This document shows positions 17,401-25,305 of a stretch of DNA of 64,000 nt, in pieces. Position 1 is the first letter of the stretch. Every line of letters starts with the position of its first letter. Origin of the DNA: Oribacterium sp. KHPX15. GTDB taxonomy: Bacteria; Bacillota; Clostridia; Lachnospirales; Lachnospiraceae. A model generated the notes under the pieces. The model was not told the DNA's origin and did not search any database. It saw only the letters and a program-made list of their open reading frames with translations. The translations under genes and the position numbers were made by a program. The DNA lies in the NCBI RefSeq assembly GCF_900107835.1, contig NZ_FNRG01000008.1, forward strand, positions 14,635-78,634. The letters run 5' to 3'.

Positions 17401-20400
17401 AGGCTCATTCCATCAAATATTTGATTGTATGAAAGAAGGAGAAGATATCCGTATAACTGCAATGGCCGGTACAGCTCCTTATACAAGTAAAGAGTTGCAG
17501 AGTGCACAAACAAATGAAAGCAGCGGAGCATTTGTAGGCATTACCAATAGCTTATTTGCTGACGGCTCATTTAACTCAAATTATGAAAATGCAGATTATT
17601 ACAGTGATATAAATCCAAATTACGCTATTGTTGATCCCGCGCTGGATAAGACCGCTTATAGCGGAACTGCGCTTATTACAAATTTCAGACATTTACAGAA
17701 TCTTGATGATGCTGTTTCAAATATCAAATGTGGTATTAATGTTGAAAAGGTAAAGCTCTGTAAGGATCTGTATTGGAATTCTTATGCTCAATACGGGACA
17801 GAACAGGTAAATCATATGCCTGTTCAAACAACCGAAGAGGATGAATATTTTAATGATTTCATAACTGCTATTAATGATGATCAGAATACATCAGGTCAAG
17901 TGGTTAAAATATTTAAATGGAATGCTACAAATGAAAATAATCCTTTGGCAGCAGATAATTCATTCTACGGAATTGGGAGAGATGAAGCTTATAAGCTTAT
18001 TGAGTTTGATGGGCAGAATCACTCGATTAATAACGTAACAATAGAACCAAAAGGTACTTCTTATGTAGGTATCTTTAGAGAAGCTGATTTTACAAGTAAT
18101 AAAAGCTTTTCTATAGGAAATATTAAAGTTAATTATCCTAAAGTTAATGGGACATCAGGTGATACAGGGGTTCTGATTGGAACTGTAATTGGAGATCACT
18201 ACCTTGATTTTAATGCATACAACATTGAGATTAATTATCCTGTAGTTAATACAACAACAGGTGTTGCAGGAGGAGTTATTGGTAAAGCTTATTCAAAATA
18301 TAATTATCAAGTATACAATATCAACAATATTAAAGTTAATTATTCTGATATAAACTGTAATTCGTGTGATTCAGCAGGAGGAGTGATAGGTAGAATAATT
18401 GCTGATGATAATTTCACATTTAATGCTACCAATATAAACACATTGGGATGTAAGGTTAATGCTGTATCAGGAAATGTTGCTGCAGTATTTGGTGAAATCT
18501 ATATTGAAAATAATAGAAAAGATCCAAAGTTCACCATTGAAAATGTCACATCAAAAGATTCTGTAATTATCACAGGTAATAAAGATGCCGGAGTATTAAT
18601 TGGTCGACTGGGTGGATCAAATTACCTATCATCAAATGCTTGTAATTCAACAATTGATATTTCCAGGTGTTTAATAGAAGATTTTGCTGTAGTTACTAAG
18701 GGAGCTTATTCTAGTAGTAATCCACTATTTAGTAGTGCAGGCGCTCTTTTTGGGGCATATTATAATAAAGGAAAATTAAGAGTTGATAAAGTATATAGTT
18801 ATGGTAAAAATTCTTTAATAAAAGCACTTGGCTATTTTGCTGAAGCCGGAGGATTAATTGGAAGAGCCTGGTATGGAAATTTCAACATTACTAATTCAGG
18901 AGCTTCTACTTATGTTTACGCTCAACAATCCGCAGGAGGATTTATAGGAGATTATAAACCACAAGATAGTACTAATACTTCAATTATTAAAGATTGTTTT
19001 GTTGGAGGACATGTTTCTGAGTCTACGCATGACTATATAGATTCTGTAGCAGTTGATGTCAGTGTAAATGGAAACCTCACAGATATACTAAATAATGGAG
19101 ACGGTGGTTATAATGTTTGGTCACAAAAAAATACAGGAGGCTTTATTGGCTATTTATTTGGGGCTGGTGATGCTACGCATGTATCCACTTTGCCTATTGA
19201 AATCAATGATTGTTTCACAACGGCTTCTGTAAAGGCACAAGGTAAGGGGAAAGAAACAGTTGAAGATCATGGTACTAGTGCCGGCGGATTTATAGGATTA
19301 TTACAATTTACAGAAAGCATAAAATTTGACTCTTGCTATGTAGCTGGACGTGTATTTGGTGATTCCAATAATACCAATAATGTAGGAGGCTTTACAGGAA
19401 TGAATCACCTAAGACAACACTCTAAGCCAACCTATAAGAATGTGTCTGTATTACGTGGAATTAGCTTTAACGAGTCATTATTAGCAATAAACGTAGATAA
19501 AAATAATGGTACAGATGGATATTTAAACAGTGAATCTGAATCTATATTTGTTGAGGCAGATTCACCAATGATAGTTAATAATAATGCATCTTCTGTATGG
19601 ATAAAAACATTCAATATGGCAAATGTAAATGAGTATCCATTCAAAGATAATGCACGTGGTATTGTTAATGAAGAATTGGGCATCGGAACTGATGATTGTG
19701 TATTCTATGGTGACTGGATGATACCTAGGTCAAGTTATGTTGGTCTGGAAAACGGTAACAGATTGACAGCATCGATTTGGCTTACAAAAGATAAAACATA
19801 TAGTGTTGTAACTGATGCTTCTGTTCCAGGAGGATATTATTATGAAACTTACATAAAGCTTGTAGGGCAAACAAGTGGTGCCAATACGATATACAGGGTG
19901 AGATATAATGATAATAATTATAAGGCTATTGCTCAATTAGATGAGTGGAAAAATCAGGTAAACATTGAACGATATATTTCTATGTTTGATTATCTGCCAA
20001 ATTCATCATTACTTAACTTTTATATTGATGATTTGTCAGCTCTTAAATCAGATTATCTGATGACCATGAGTCAAGGTCCTGAAAATGCACTTCCGGGTGA
20101 AGATGTCCTTGTCAATGTCAGCAATACATTTGACGGTGCAAAAAATCTGACAGGTAACAATACTCAAGCTGTAGGCAATAGTTTGTTTGAAAGTTTAGAT
20201 GCTAACGGTGACGGAACATACACTGCTAAAATTGCGAACAGCAGAAATTTACAAAATCTAGAAGTAACAGTTTCCGGAAAACAAAATGAAACATCTACTC
20301 AGGTTTACAAAATCAGCAGAGCTGTACAGACAGACAATATATATTGGAAAAATGATGGATCCTATAAAACTACTGGATATACAGCAAAGGTGGAACCATA

Positions 20401-22126
20401 TATAACAGAACTTTCTCAAGTTTCATCTGATTCCAATGTATACATTTATCAATATAATAAGGATTTTAAATATACATCTTCCGGCAAATTCAGACCGATA
20501 TATGTAAATGACAGTTATTCTTTAGCTGAATACGATGGAGGAGGCTATTCAATATATAACCTGAATTTGGACGATCATGAAACAGCAGAACATGTATCAG
20601 GATTATTTGGCAGAACGAATAAGGATTTCACTGTTAAGAATCTTACATTGATCAATACTGTATCTGACAATATAGGAAATCATGAAGATGGTAAGTCTGA
20701 TAGTTCCGGTGCAGTAGTTGGTTCTGCAAAACAAAATCTTACTTTGTCAAATGTTCACTTAAAAGGTGTTTCTACCGTAACCGCAAAATCAAATGCCGGT
20801 GGATTTGTTGGAGAAGTTTCCGGTGAACTTAAAGTTGAGAATTGTGGAGTAAACAACTTTACAACATTTGACAATAGAGTCACAGGTGAACTGAATGTCT
20901 CATGTACAGGTGGCAGTCCACGCAATATTGCCGGTTTAGTTGCTAAAACAAATAATAAAGCAATATTTACCGGATGTACTATTGATTGCAATACTTTAAA
21001 CATTAATGACCCTGATATTGTAGGCAGTAGTTATTTAGGAGGATTTATTGCCTTTGCATCACAAGGTGTAGAGATTGCATCTTCAAAAATTGATAATACA
21101 GCTTTAAACATTACCACGAATAATGGATCCAGTTCAGTTGGAGGCATTGTAGGTTATGCTTTTGGAGATGTATCAATAGAAAATACATTTGTTAATTCTA
21201 CTAACTTAAAACTTGAAGGAAGGACTCATGTTGGTGGTGTATTAGCTTTCCATAATGGAACTGATGCTTTTCATAATGTACATAACTTAAACGTTTCCAA
21301 TGTAGGAGTTACATCAGCTAACGGAAGTATAATAAACTCCAGAGGTTATAAACTGGAAACAATTTCAACAGCATTAGGAGGACTGATAGGTTATACTAAT
21401 TGGGCAAATGTTAATTTGCAGAATTGTTATAGTTCAGTGTACTTACAAGGTTTTAGTGAATCAGTTGGTGGTCTAATTGGAAATCTTAATGCATCATCAG
21501 GCGTAGTCAATAATTGTTATGCAAGTGGTCATACTACAGGTGGAGTATTTGTTGATACTATTGATGAAAATATAGTTGGACGATTTAATATTATATCCAG
21601 TGGTAAATACGTTGGTGGTTTCATTGGAAGTCTGTCTGGAATATGCACAGTTGAACATTGTTTTAACACCAACTCAGTAATATTTACTCCGGATTCTACA
21701 GATACCAGTTATGATCACTATATAGGAGGCTTTATTGGAAAAGTTGGTTCAGAGTCAAGTGGCGAGTTGCTAATTAATGATTGCTATAGTTATAGCCATT
21801 TAGCTGGATTAAGTTATGCAAATGGATCACCTAGCTCTGTAGGTGCATTTGTAGGACAGTTGTATCATAACAATTCATATCATAATGCCTCAATTAACAA
21901 CTCATATTATTTAGATGAGGGTACAGGCTTGTATCCGATTGTCACAAGAGATGGTTGTGAAGTGGGACTGGCACCAGTAACAAAGACTGACTCTGCCAAC
22001 ATTACCGCTACAAATGAAACATTTACCAATAATACAGTTCCGTTTGATGCGACACGAACAATAAAGTTTTATCCTTTTAAGAACTGGATTAGTTCAAAAA
22101 CATTTTATGGTGACTGGATGGAGTGA
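14495..22126 (+). CDS. Giant modular GLUG-repeat prepilin/adhesin (2543 aa)
   Basis: Residues 1-14 are a prepilin leader cut at G|FMLSE (Glu at +5), followed by the pilin helix ELLVVIAIMAILAG. The rest is extracellular. It contains about 27 GLUG-type motifs (GG-hydrophobic-hydrophobic-G, e.g. GGLIGR, GGIVGY, GGFIGH) in three blocks: ~450-780, ~1255-1635 and ~2035-2455. Each block is preceded by a beta-rich domain with the shared signatures GEDI/GEDV, NSLF and I.N.R.LQNL, and is followed by GDW (HVGDWVV ~862, FYGDWMIP ~1745, FYGDWME at the end). So the protein is a three-fold repeat of ~650-880-residue modules. GLUG motifs are known from surface adhesins and peptidases and are expected to form a beta-helix. 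No protease active site or sortase signal is seen. As the last gene of the pilus locus it is probably a pilus-linked adhesin; this is inference. Confidence 0.85.
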   Translation: MKINRLKTTSNKAGFMLSELLVVIAIMAILAGISFVGVSTYIRGLQALEMDETAKEMLIAAQNHLSSAYASGEYEEELRLARDGSSDESDFGTVISRPSYVNDVAGDKSGEHEYRVVIHTAASPKNKILNYMLPQFAIDNEVSENGNYMIVYEANSGTVLSVFYSGNAHTGFGGQSIYTFTASDVDDNAIKEAVESKAKRKNFTDNTVIGYFGGKNKDIIPGTKLLPLILSVSNGNKLTAIIQNPNFDSTVNADNSNQIVTLTVTGKTSGNYKTIQLTNDKRIEFDLDDITTPNKHFYDQFVVETHNTNETTSGPLIPGEDIELVAELSDRTRFANPVESNHVIDNSLFNSYNKYEGSSDGIAILSNIRHLENLDTSISNFSKAAKTGEPAINEIIAKQIADIDYADFVTDLGTTIYDGTNTSIQNYYGIYNTDLKEYDGTNHVIKNINSTGGNGGNSGIIGTVDRTGENINFRMKNVDIVDCDFSASSGDAGSAVGLASTPITFEYVNVKGADNTKTINISAGMGGVNAGGGLIGRTTDTLTVNRSYVSSDKLNILGNNSGGIVGYAVAACTITDSYVEGKDFNPVGNTSGGLVGKSDTDLTISKCHVSGENLNVAGNVAGGIAGLTTGKVDIRDTYSTAYVYADVEPGGDTGGGIAGGFIGSVDSPTSDSIIERCYVSGHTKNKNYATGTQSSRETASHVDNFNIIANGITGGFIGHSDAIAVKNSYTTASVYSSNYKNLTGSKIAGGFVGTCVNLSVNNVYSAGLVSVTEGGTVGGFAGTGTISATGSNYYLRGKDSAGNGFNDVPAVGSGGTLTGVSETAGTEISVTTAAVAERWDPELPKNYTYKTVAQLSGDNSSLNKHVGDWVVVTEDNRKKGIFIRNAEKLALVLKGNAFEGKTISVLVEGLTSKKSYYANYKLDNSGVTQNHTADGHATDIHESLLNYNFKTKDGQYEYYIFYDDITKAKGSFHQIFDCMKEGEDIRITAMAGTAPYTSKELQSAQTNESSGAFVGITNSLFADGSFNSNYENADYYSDINPNYAIVDPALDKTAYSGTALITNFRHLQNLDDAVSNIKCGINVEKVKLCKDLYWNSYAQYGTEQVNHMPVQTTEEDEYFNDFITAINDDQNTSGQVVKIFKWNATNENNPLAADNSFYGIGRDEAYKLIEFDGQNHSINNVTIEPKGTSYVGIFREADFTSNKSFSIGNIKVNYPKVNGTSGDTGVLIGTVIGDHYLDFNAYNIEINYPVVNTTTGVAGGVIGKAYSKYNYQVYNINNIKVNYSDINCNSCDSAGGVIGRIIADDNFTFNATNINTLGCKVNAVSGNVAAVFGEIYIENNRKDPKFTIENVTSKDSVIITGNKDAGVLIGRLGGSNYLSSNACNSTIDISRCLIEDFAVVTKGAYSSSNPLFSSAGALFGAYYNKGKLRVDKVYSYGKNSLIKALGYFAEAGGLIGRAWYGNFNITNSGASTYVYAQQSAGGFIGDYKPQDSTNTSIIKDCFVGGHVSESTHDYIDSVAVDVSVNGNLTDILNNGDGGYNVWSQKNTGGFIGYLFGAGDATHVSTLPIEINDCFTTASVKAQGKGKETVEDHGTSAGGFIGLLQFTESIKFDSCYVAGRVFGDSNNTNNVGGFTGMNHLRQHSKPTYKNVSVLRGISFNESLLAINVDKNNGTDGYLNSESESIFVEADSPMIVNNNASSVWIKTFNMANVNEYPFKDNARGIVNEELGIGTDDCVFYGDWMIPRSSYVGLENGNRLTASIWLTKDKTYSVVTDASVPGGYYYETYIKLVGQTSGANTIYRVRYNDNNYKAIAQLDEWKNQVNIERYISMFDYLPNSSLLNFYIDDLSALKSDYLMTMSQGPENALPGEDVLVNVSNTFDGAKNLTGNNTQAVGNSLFESLDANGDGTYTAKIANSRNLQNLEVTVSGKQNETSTQVYKISRAVQTDNIYWKNDGSYKTTGYTAKVEPYITELSQVSSDSNVYIYQYNKDFKYTSSGKFRPIYVNDSYSLAEYDGGGYSIYNLNLDDHETAEHVSGLFGRTNKDFTVKNLTLINTVSDNIGNHEDGKSDSSGAVVGSAKQNLTLSNVHLKGVSTVTAKSNAGGFVGEVSGELKVENCGVNNFTTFDNRVTGELNVSCTGGSPRNIAGLVAKTNNKAIFTGCTIDCNTLNINDPDIVGSSYLGGFIAFASQGVEIASSKIDNTALNITTNNGSSSVGGIVGYAFGDVSIENTFVNSTNLKLEGRTHVGGVLAFHNGTDAFHNVHNLNVSNVGVTSANGSIINSRGYKLETISTALGGLIGYTNWANVNLQNCYSSVYLQGFSESVGGLIGNLNASSGVVNNCYASGHTTGGVFVDTIDENIVGRFNIISSGKYVGGFIGSLSGICTVEHCFNTNSVIFTPDSTDTSYDHYIGGFIGKVGSESSGELLINDCYSYSHLAGLSYANGSPSSVGAFVGQLYHNNSYHNASINNSYYLDEGTGLYPIVTRDGCEVGLAPVTKTDSANITATNETFTNNTVPFDATRTIKFYPFKNWISSKTFYGDWME

Positions 22127-22155
22127 TATTTAGATAGTAAAGTCCATTCAAGATA

Positions 22156-22206
22156 AAAAAAGCTGGAAGACATCTTATTTAACAACAGGATGTCCTCCGG
22201 CTTTTT
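22156..22206 (+). terminator. Intrinsic terminator of the pilus operon
   Basis: AAAAAGCTGGAAGACATC pairs with GATGTCCTCCGGCTTTTT with a few mismatches, ending in a T run. It lies 30 bp after the giant prepilin stop. Confidence 0.8.
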
Positions 22207-22239
22207 GGTTTTACGATCAAGCAAGAGGAACATATATCA

Positions 22240-22350
22240 AAAAAACAGTACCGTTTACCATGAAAATTTTATAAACAGTTTTCTTCAGTACAGCAGTTAA
22301 GACCGGAGGGCATCCGTTTATATACAGGATGCCCTCCGTTTTTTGAATTA
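22240..22350. repeat. ~105-bp direct repeat, left copy, with terminator hairpin
   Basis: Nearly the same sequence occurs at 23908-24016. Both copies read CAGTTTACCATG-like, then AAAATTTTATAAACAG, then CAGTT/TAGTTAAGACCGGAGGGCATC, and end in a hairpin with a T run. In this copy the hairpin (22304-22338) is a perfect 12-bp stem, CGGAGGGCATCC / GGATGCCCTCCG, followed by TTTTTT. The minus strand carries an ATG reading MVNGTVF, the start of the Rpn-type protein, before it breaks off. So this is a remnant of another element end. Nothing else supportable lies in the gap 22127-22563 apart from this and the hairpins listed. Confidence 0.75.
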
Positions 22351-22445
22351 CATTTAATGTAAATTTCCTGAAGGATTAACAATAAGATATCATGTGAGCG
22401 TCTTTTATCTCGACGACCTTATAACATATTTAGATGTAATACCAA

Positions 22446-22480
22446 ACAGAGCTACTATGGGAAAACCATAGTAGCTCTGT
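22446..22480 (-). terminator. Perfect hairpin, probable terminator for the Rpn remnant
   Basis: ACAGAGCTACTATGG / CCATAGTAGCTCTGT is a perfect 15-bp stem with a 5-base loop. On the minus strand it is followed by TTGG, a weak T tract, downstream of the broken Rpn gene. Confidence 0.5.
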
Positions 22481-22563
22481 CGATCTCAGTATAGATATTG
22501 ATTTACATTTAAACTGATCCTTTAAACTATACTCTAGTATCATGGGCTTATTAGAAAATATTT

Positions 22564-22848
22564 TTACGATAATGCCGCTAACAATTCATTAGCGGACTTT
22601 ACGATGACCGGATCAAAACCTTCGTTAAGAAGTTTCTCATCGGTATAACCTTTCTTTATTCGTTTTGTGGCTTCAGCTAACTCGTTAGCGCCTTCGGTTT
22701 TACCTTCTGCCCTGATACCTTCAACAAAAGTTTTCTCATCAAATTCAGTTAAAACCATACCAACAACCTCCGCCCTATGGGCCAGTAAGAAATCTTTTAG
22801 TATTCCATCATATATGCAGGATACTACAGAAGCAGGATTTACTGCTTT
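22564..22848 (-). pseudogene. Rpn-family nuclease/transposase C-terminal fragment, copy D
   Basis: The minus strand reads a continuous fragment: VVSCIYDGILKDFLLAHRAEVVG, MVLTEFDEKTFVEGIRAEGK, then a charged tail ending ANELLAALS. This is the C-terminal regulatory part of the Rpn (recombination-promoting nuclease, PD-(D/E)XK) proteins abundant in this bacterial group. The nuclease domain is absent and the 5' end fuses out of frame into the tail of copy C. The start at 22758 is internal to the domain, so no functional product is expected. Confidence 0.65.
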
Positions 22849-23165
22849 TGAAATGTTTTTAAGTTTTTTTGTACATCTAATACAAGTTTCATAGGAAAAC
22901 CACAGAATTCAGCTATTTGTTCAGGTGTTCTACCTTAATTCAGCATATTTGCAATATGTTCATTAATGCTTTCCTGCTTGATACCTTCAACAAAAGTTTT
23001 CTCATCAAATTCTGTTAAAACCATACCAACAACCTCCGCCCTATGGGCCAGTAAGAAATATTTTTAGGAATCCATCATTTAGACAGGATACTACCGTGGC
23101 ATCTACGGCTTCAGCTACATCCTTGATTTCTTTCGTTTTATCACGGATTCGAACCATGAGCTTCA
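22839..23165 (-). pseudogene. Rpn-family C-terminal fragment, copy C (frameshift and stop)
   Basis: Reading on the minus strand gives MKLMVRIRDKTKEIKD and VSCLNDGFLK, then a frameshift (one extra base relative to copy A), then MVLTEFDEKTFVEGIKQE. An internal TAA follows after NMLN, and then GRTPEQIAEFCGFPMKLVLD to a stop at 22839. It is therefore a dead copy of the segment intact in copy A. Confidence 0.6.
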
Positions 23166-23179
23166 TGCTCGGTAGATCA

Positions 23180-23376
23180 TTACGATAAAGCCGCTAACAA
23201 CTCATTGGCGGATTTCACGATAGCAGGATCAAAGCCTTCGATAAGAAGTTTCTCATCTGTATAACCGTTTTTTAATCTTTTTGTGACTTCAGCCAACTCG
23301 TTTTGCCCTCAGCTTTTCCTTCATTTTTTGCTGCATCAAGTTCTGGTCTCATAAGTTTTATAAGAGCTTCGTTCAT
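23180..23376 (-). pseudogene. Rpn-family tail fragment, copy B (frameshifted)
   Basis: An ATG at 23376 with GGAGGTACC upstream starts MNEALIKLMRPELDAAK. After EGKAEGK a missing base shifts the frame, because the expected NELAEVTKRLKNGYTDEKLL tail ending in ELLAALS continues in another frame to the TAA at 23180. It duplicates the tail of copy D. Confidence 0.6.
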
Positions 23377-23464
23377 TTCCGGTACCTCCTTCAAATTCTG
23401 ATAAATTTGGGAGAAAAAATCAATAAGCATTCCAGCATTTATGCAGGATACTATAAGGCATGAT

Positions 23465-23926
23465 TCAATGTTTTTGAACTGACTTTAAGTTACTCTGAAC
23501 CTCTAATACAAGTTTCATCGGATAGTCACAGAAGTCAACAATCTGTTCAGGAGTCTTACCTTTTTTGAGCATATTGGCAATTTGTTCCTCTCGTTCTTCT
23601 TTTTTGATTCCATCCACAAATGTCATCTCATCAAATTCAGTTAATACCATAGTAACTACCTCCGCCCTATGGGCCAGTAAGAAATCTTTAAGTATGCCAT
23701 CATTGATACAGGATACTACTGCAGCGTCTATGGCTTTGGAAATGTCCTCGATCATTTTCATTTTATCACGGATTCGTTCTATGAGCATCATGTATTCATG
23801 TAATGGTTTGCATTTTAATCTGAGGTCATCGTTTTTTCCTTTATTCAGATTATACATGACAGCAGTCCACTCAAAATCACCGGACTTGTCAGGATTGATG
23901 AATGAGAAAACAGTACAGTTTACCAT
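23465..23926 (-). pseudogene. Rpn-family C-terminal fragment, copy A (open but lacks nuclease domain)
   Basis: An open 153-residue frame: FINPDKSGDFEWTAVMYNLN, a helical region (MLIERIRDKMKMIEDISKAI), LKDFLLAHRAEVVTMVLTEF, and a C-terminus with GKTPEQIVDFC and a stop. Full-length members of this family carry a PD-(D/E)XK nuclease core before this region. Here the 5' end is joined to the 105-bp repeat and the core is missing. It might still be translated as a C-terminal polypeptide, but no ribosome site is evident. It is the template copy from which B, C and D can be understood. Confidence 0.6.
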
Positions 23927-24016
23927 GAAAATTTTATAAACAGTTTTCTCCAGTACAGTAGTTAAGACCGGAGGGCATCAATTTATATACAGGATGCCCT
24001 CCGATTTTTTGAATTA
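23908..24016. repeat. ~105-bp direct repeat, right copy, with terminator hairpin
   Basis: Right-hand partner of 22240-22350. Its hairpin (CGGAGGGCATC / GATGCCCTCCG, 23969-24003) is followed by ATTTTTT. It contains the ATG of copy A on the minus strand. The pair brackets the whole Rpn remnant cluster. Confidence 0.75.
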
Positions 24017-24279
24017 CGATTGTGAACTTCCAAAACTTTTGTACAACTAGCGATGGATTGTGAACAACCAAAAGGGTAAAACCCTTGAAAATACTTAGGA
24101 AATCTTCATTTTTGGGTTGACATAACATTTGTGCCATAATACATATTGACATTAACATTAATTATAATTACAATAGTGCCAATATCCGACAAGGCACGTA
24201 TAAAATATTTGATTAAAAAAATCGTAAAATTGTTGGATATATTAATGGATGCTATAATATAGAGTAGGAAAGTAATTAT
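24017..24279 (+). promoter_or_regulatory. Control region of the toxin-antitoxin pair
   Basis: Two sigma-A-type promoters point right: TTGACA-17-TACAAT (24146-24174) and TTGTTG-17-TATAAT (24230-24258). Between them lies an inverted repeat, GTGCC / GGCAC (24176-24197), a candidate operator. Further left are a direct repeat of ATTGTGAAC (about 24021 and 24056) and a short AAGGGT/ACCCTT hairpin. The second promoter best explains the start at 24280. Confidence 0.55.
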
Positions 24280-24762
24280 ATGTCCGATTTCAATCGTAAA
24301 GAATATAGAGCGTATAGAAAAAACAGACAGGATGGTGATTCATATTTTCAAAAAGGTGTAAGTCATTTGATTGAGTACTTTTCTGTTAAAGAAAAACTGT
24401 TTGTTTGGGATAAATCAAAAAATGAGGCTAATATCACTGAACATGGAATAGATTTCTATACTGCTGCGTATGTATTTAATGATGAATTCAGGTTGGAAGA
24501 TGATAATAGATATGTTGATGGTGAATTAAGAGAACAAGTAATAGGTGAGCCTTCTTCTCCGATTGATGATAATCATCCGATAGATACAACAAAAACAAGA
24601 CCACGGGCAGTAATTGGTGAAGTAGAAGGCATTCTCTTTGTAGTATTTGTTCAGCAAGTTGGAGATTTTGGTGAAGAGACAAGAATAATATCCGCAAGAA
24701 CTGCAAATAAAAGTGAAGCAAAAACATATTTGATGATGAAGTATGCAGATTATTTGGAATGA
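24280..24762 (+). CDS. BrnT-like toxin of a type II toxin-antitoxin pair
   Basis: Residues ~40-75 contain FVWDKSKNEANITEHGIDF followed by YTAAYVFND, the characteristic BrnT start (WD..K...N..KHG..F..A..VF.D). Near the C-terminus, TRIISARTANKSEAKTYL matches the BrnT end (RIISARKA...E...Y). BrnT is a RelE-fold ribonuclease that inhibits translation. At 160 residues it is longer than usual (~90) because of a ~38-residue basic N-terminal extension and an insert around 85-110 (acidic, Pro-rich). The antitoxin-like gene follows, the usual BrnT-BrnA order. AGGAAAG precedes the ATG. Confidence 0.75.
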   Translation: MSDFNRKEYRAYRKNRQDGDSYFQKGVSHLIEYFSVKEKLFVWDKSKNEANITEHGIDFYTAAYVFNDEFRLEDDNRYVDGELREQVIGEPSSPIDDNHPIDTTKTRPRAVIGEVEGILFVVFVQQVGDFGEETRIISARTANKSEAKTYLMMKYADYLE

Positions 24763-24780
24763 TCAATGAAAGGAGAGAAT

Positions 24781-25260
24781 ATGTCAAACGATAAAAGTAT
24801 TAATTATCTTGAGAAACTCTCCGATGAAGAGTTTTTTAAAAAAAGATATACAGTTAGTGAAGCTGATCAGGCAGTACTTGATAATAATTCAGTTATTATT
24901 AATGGAAGAAGATTTTATAGGGCTTCAGTCAAAGAAAAAATACTAAAAAAATATGCCAGGGAATCCAATCCAAAACAGGGAGAACCTGGATCTATTGAAA
25001 ATCCATTAGTTCGTTTTGGGAAAGAATATGTATATTCAGAAACCGGTGAATTAATAGAATATGTTCATGATACTGTGCATTATGTTTTGCGTTCTGATAT
25101 GAAACCAAACTTATCTCAGAAAAAGATGATAGAAGATGCAAGCACCAGTCCTATAAAATATAGCAAAGATTGTCCGGAACTGACTGAGCATGATTTAAAT
25201 GAGCTCGTTAAGAGTCGGCTTAAACATAAAAAAGTCATCGATGATGTTGGAGATAGTTAA
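24781..25260 (+). CDS. BrnA-like antitoxin partner
   Basis: About 159 residues. ATG 24781 is chosen because AAAGGAGAG lies a few bases upstream. The C-terminal part SPIKYSKDCPELTEHDLNEL matches the acidic YDxDxPELT motif found at the N-terminal side of BrnA antitoxins, which repress their own operon and neutralise BrnT. The preceding ~125 residues are not typical of BrnA and contain no domain I can name; the ribbon-helix-helix DNA-binding part is not obvious after the motif. It could be an unrelated partner that shares only the motif. Tight coupling to the toxin gene (18 bp) supports a pair. Confidence 0.55.
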   Translation: MSNDKSINYLEKLSDEEFFKKRYTVSEADQAVLDNNSVIINGRRFYRASVKEKILKKYARESNPKQGEPGSIENPLVRFGKEYVYSETGELIEYVHDTVHYVLRSDMKPNLSQKKMIEDASTSPIKYSKDCPELTEHDLNELVKSRLKHKKVIDDVGDS

Positions 25261-25305
25261 GCAGGTGTCAAAGATGCCTGGATTGAGTGAGGTAATAATT
25301 ATTTC

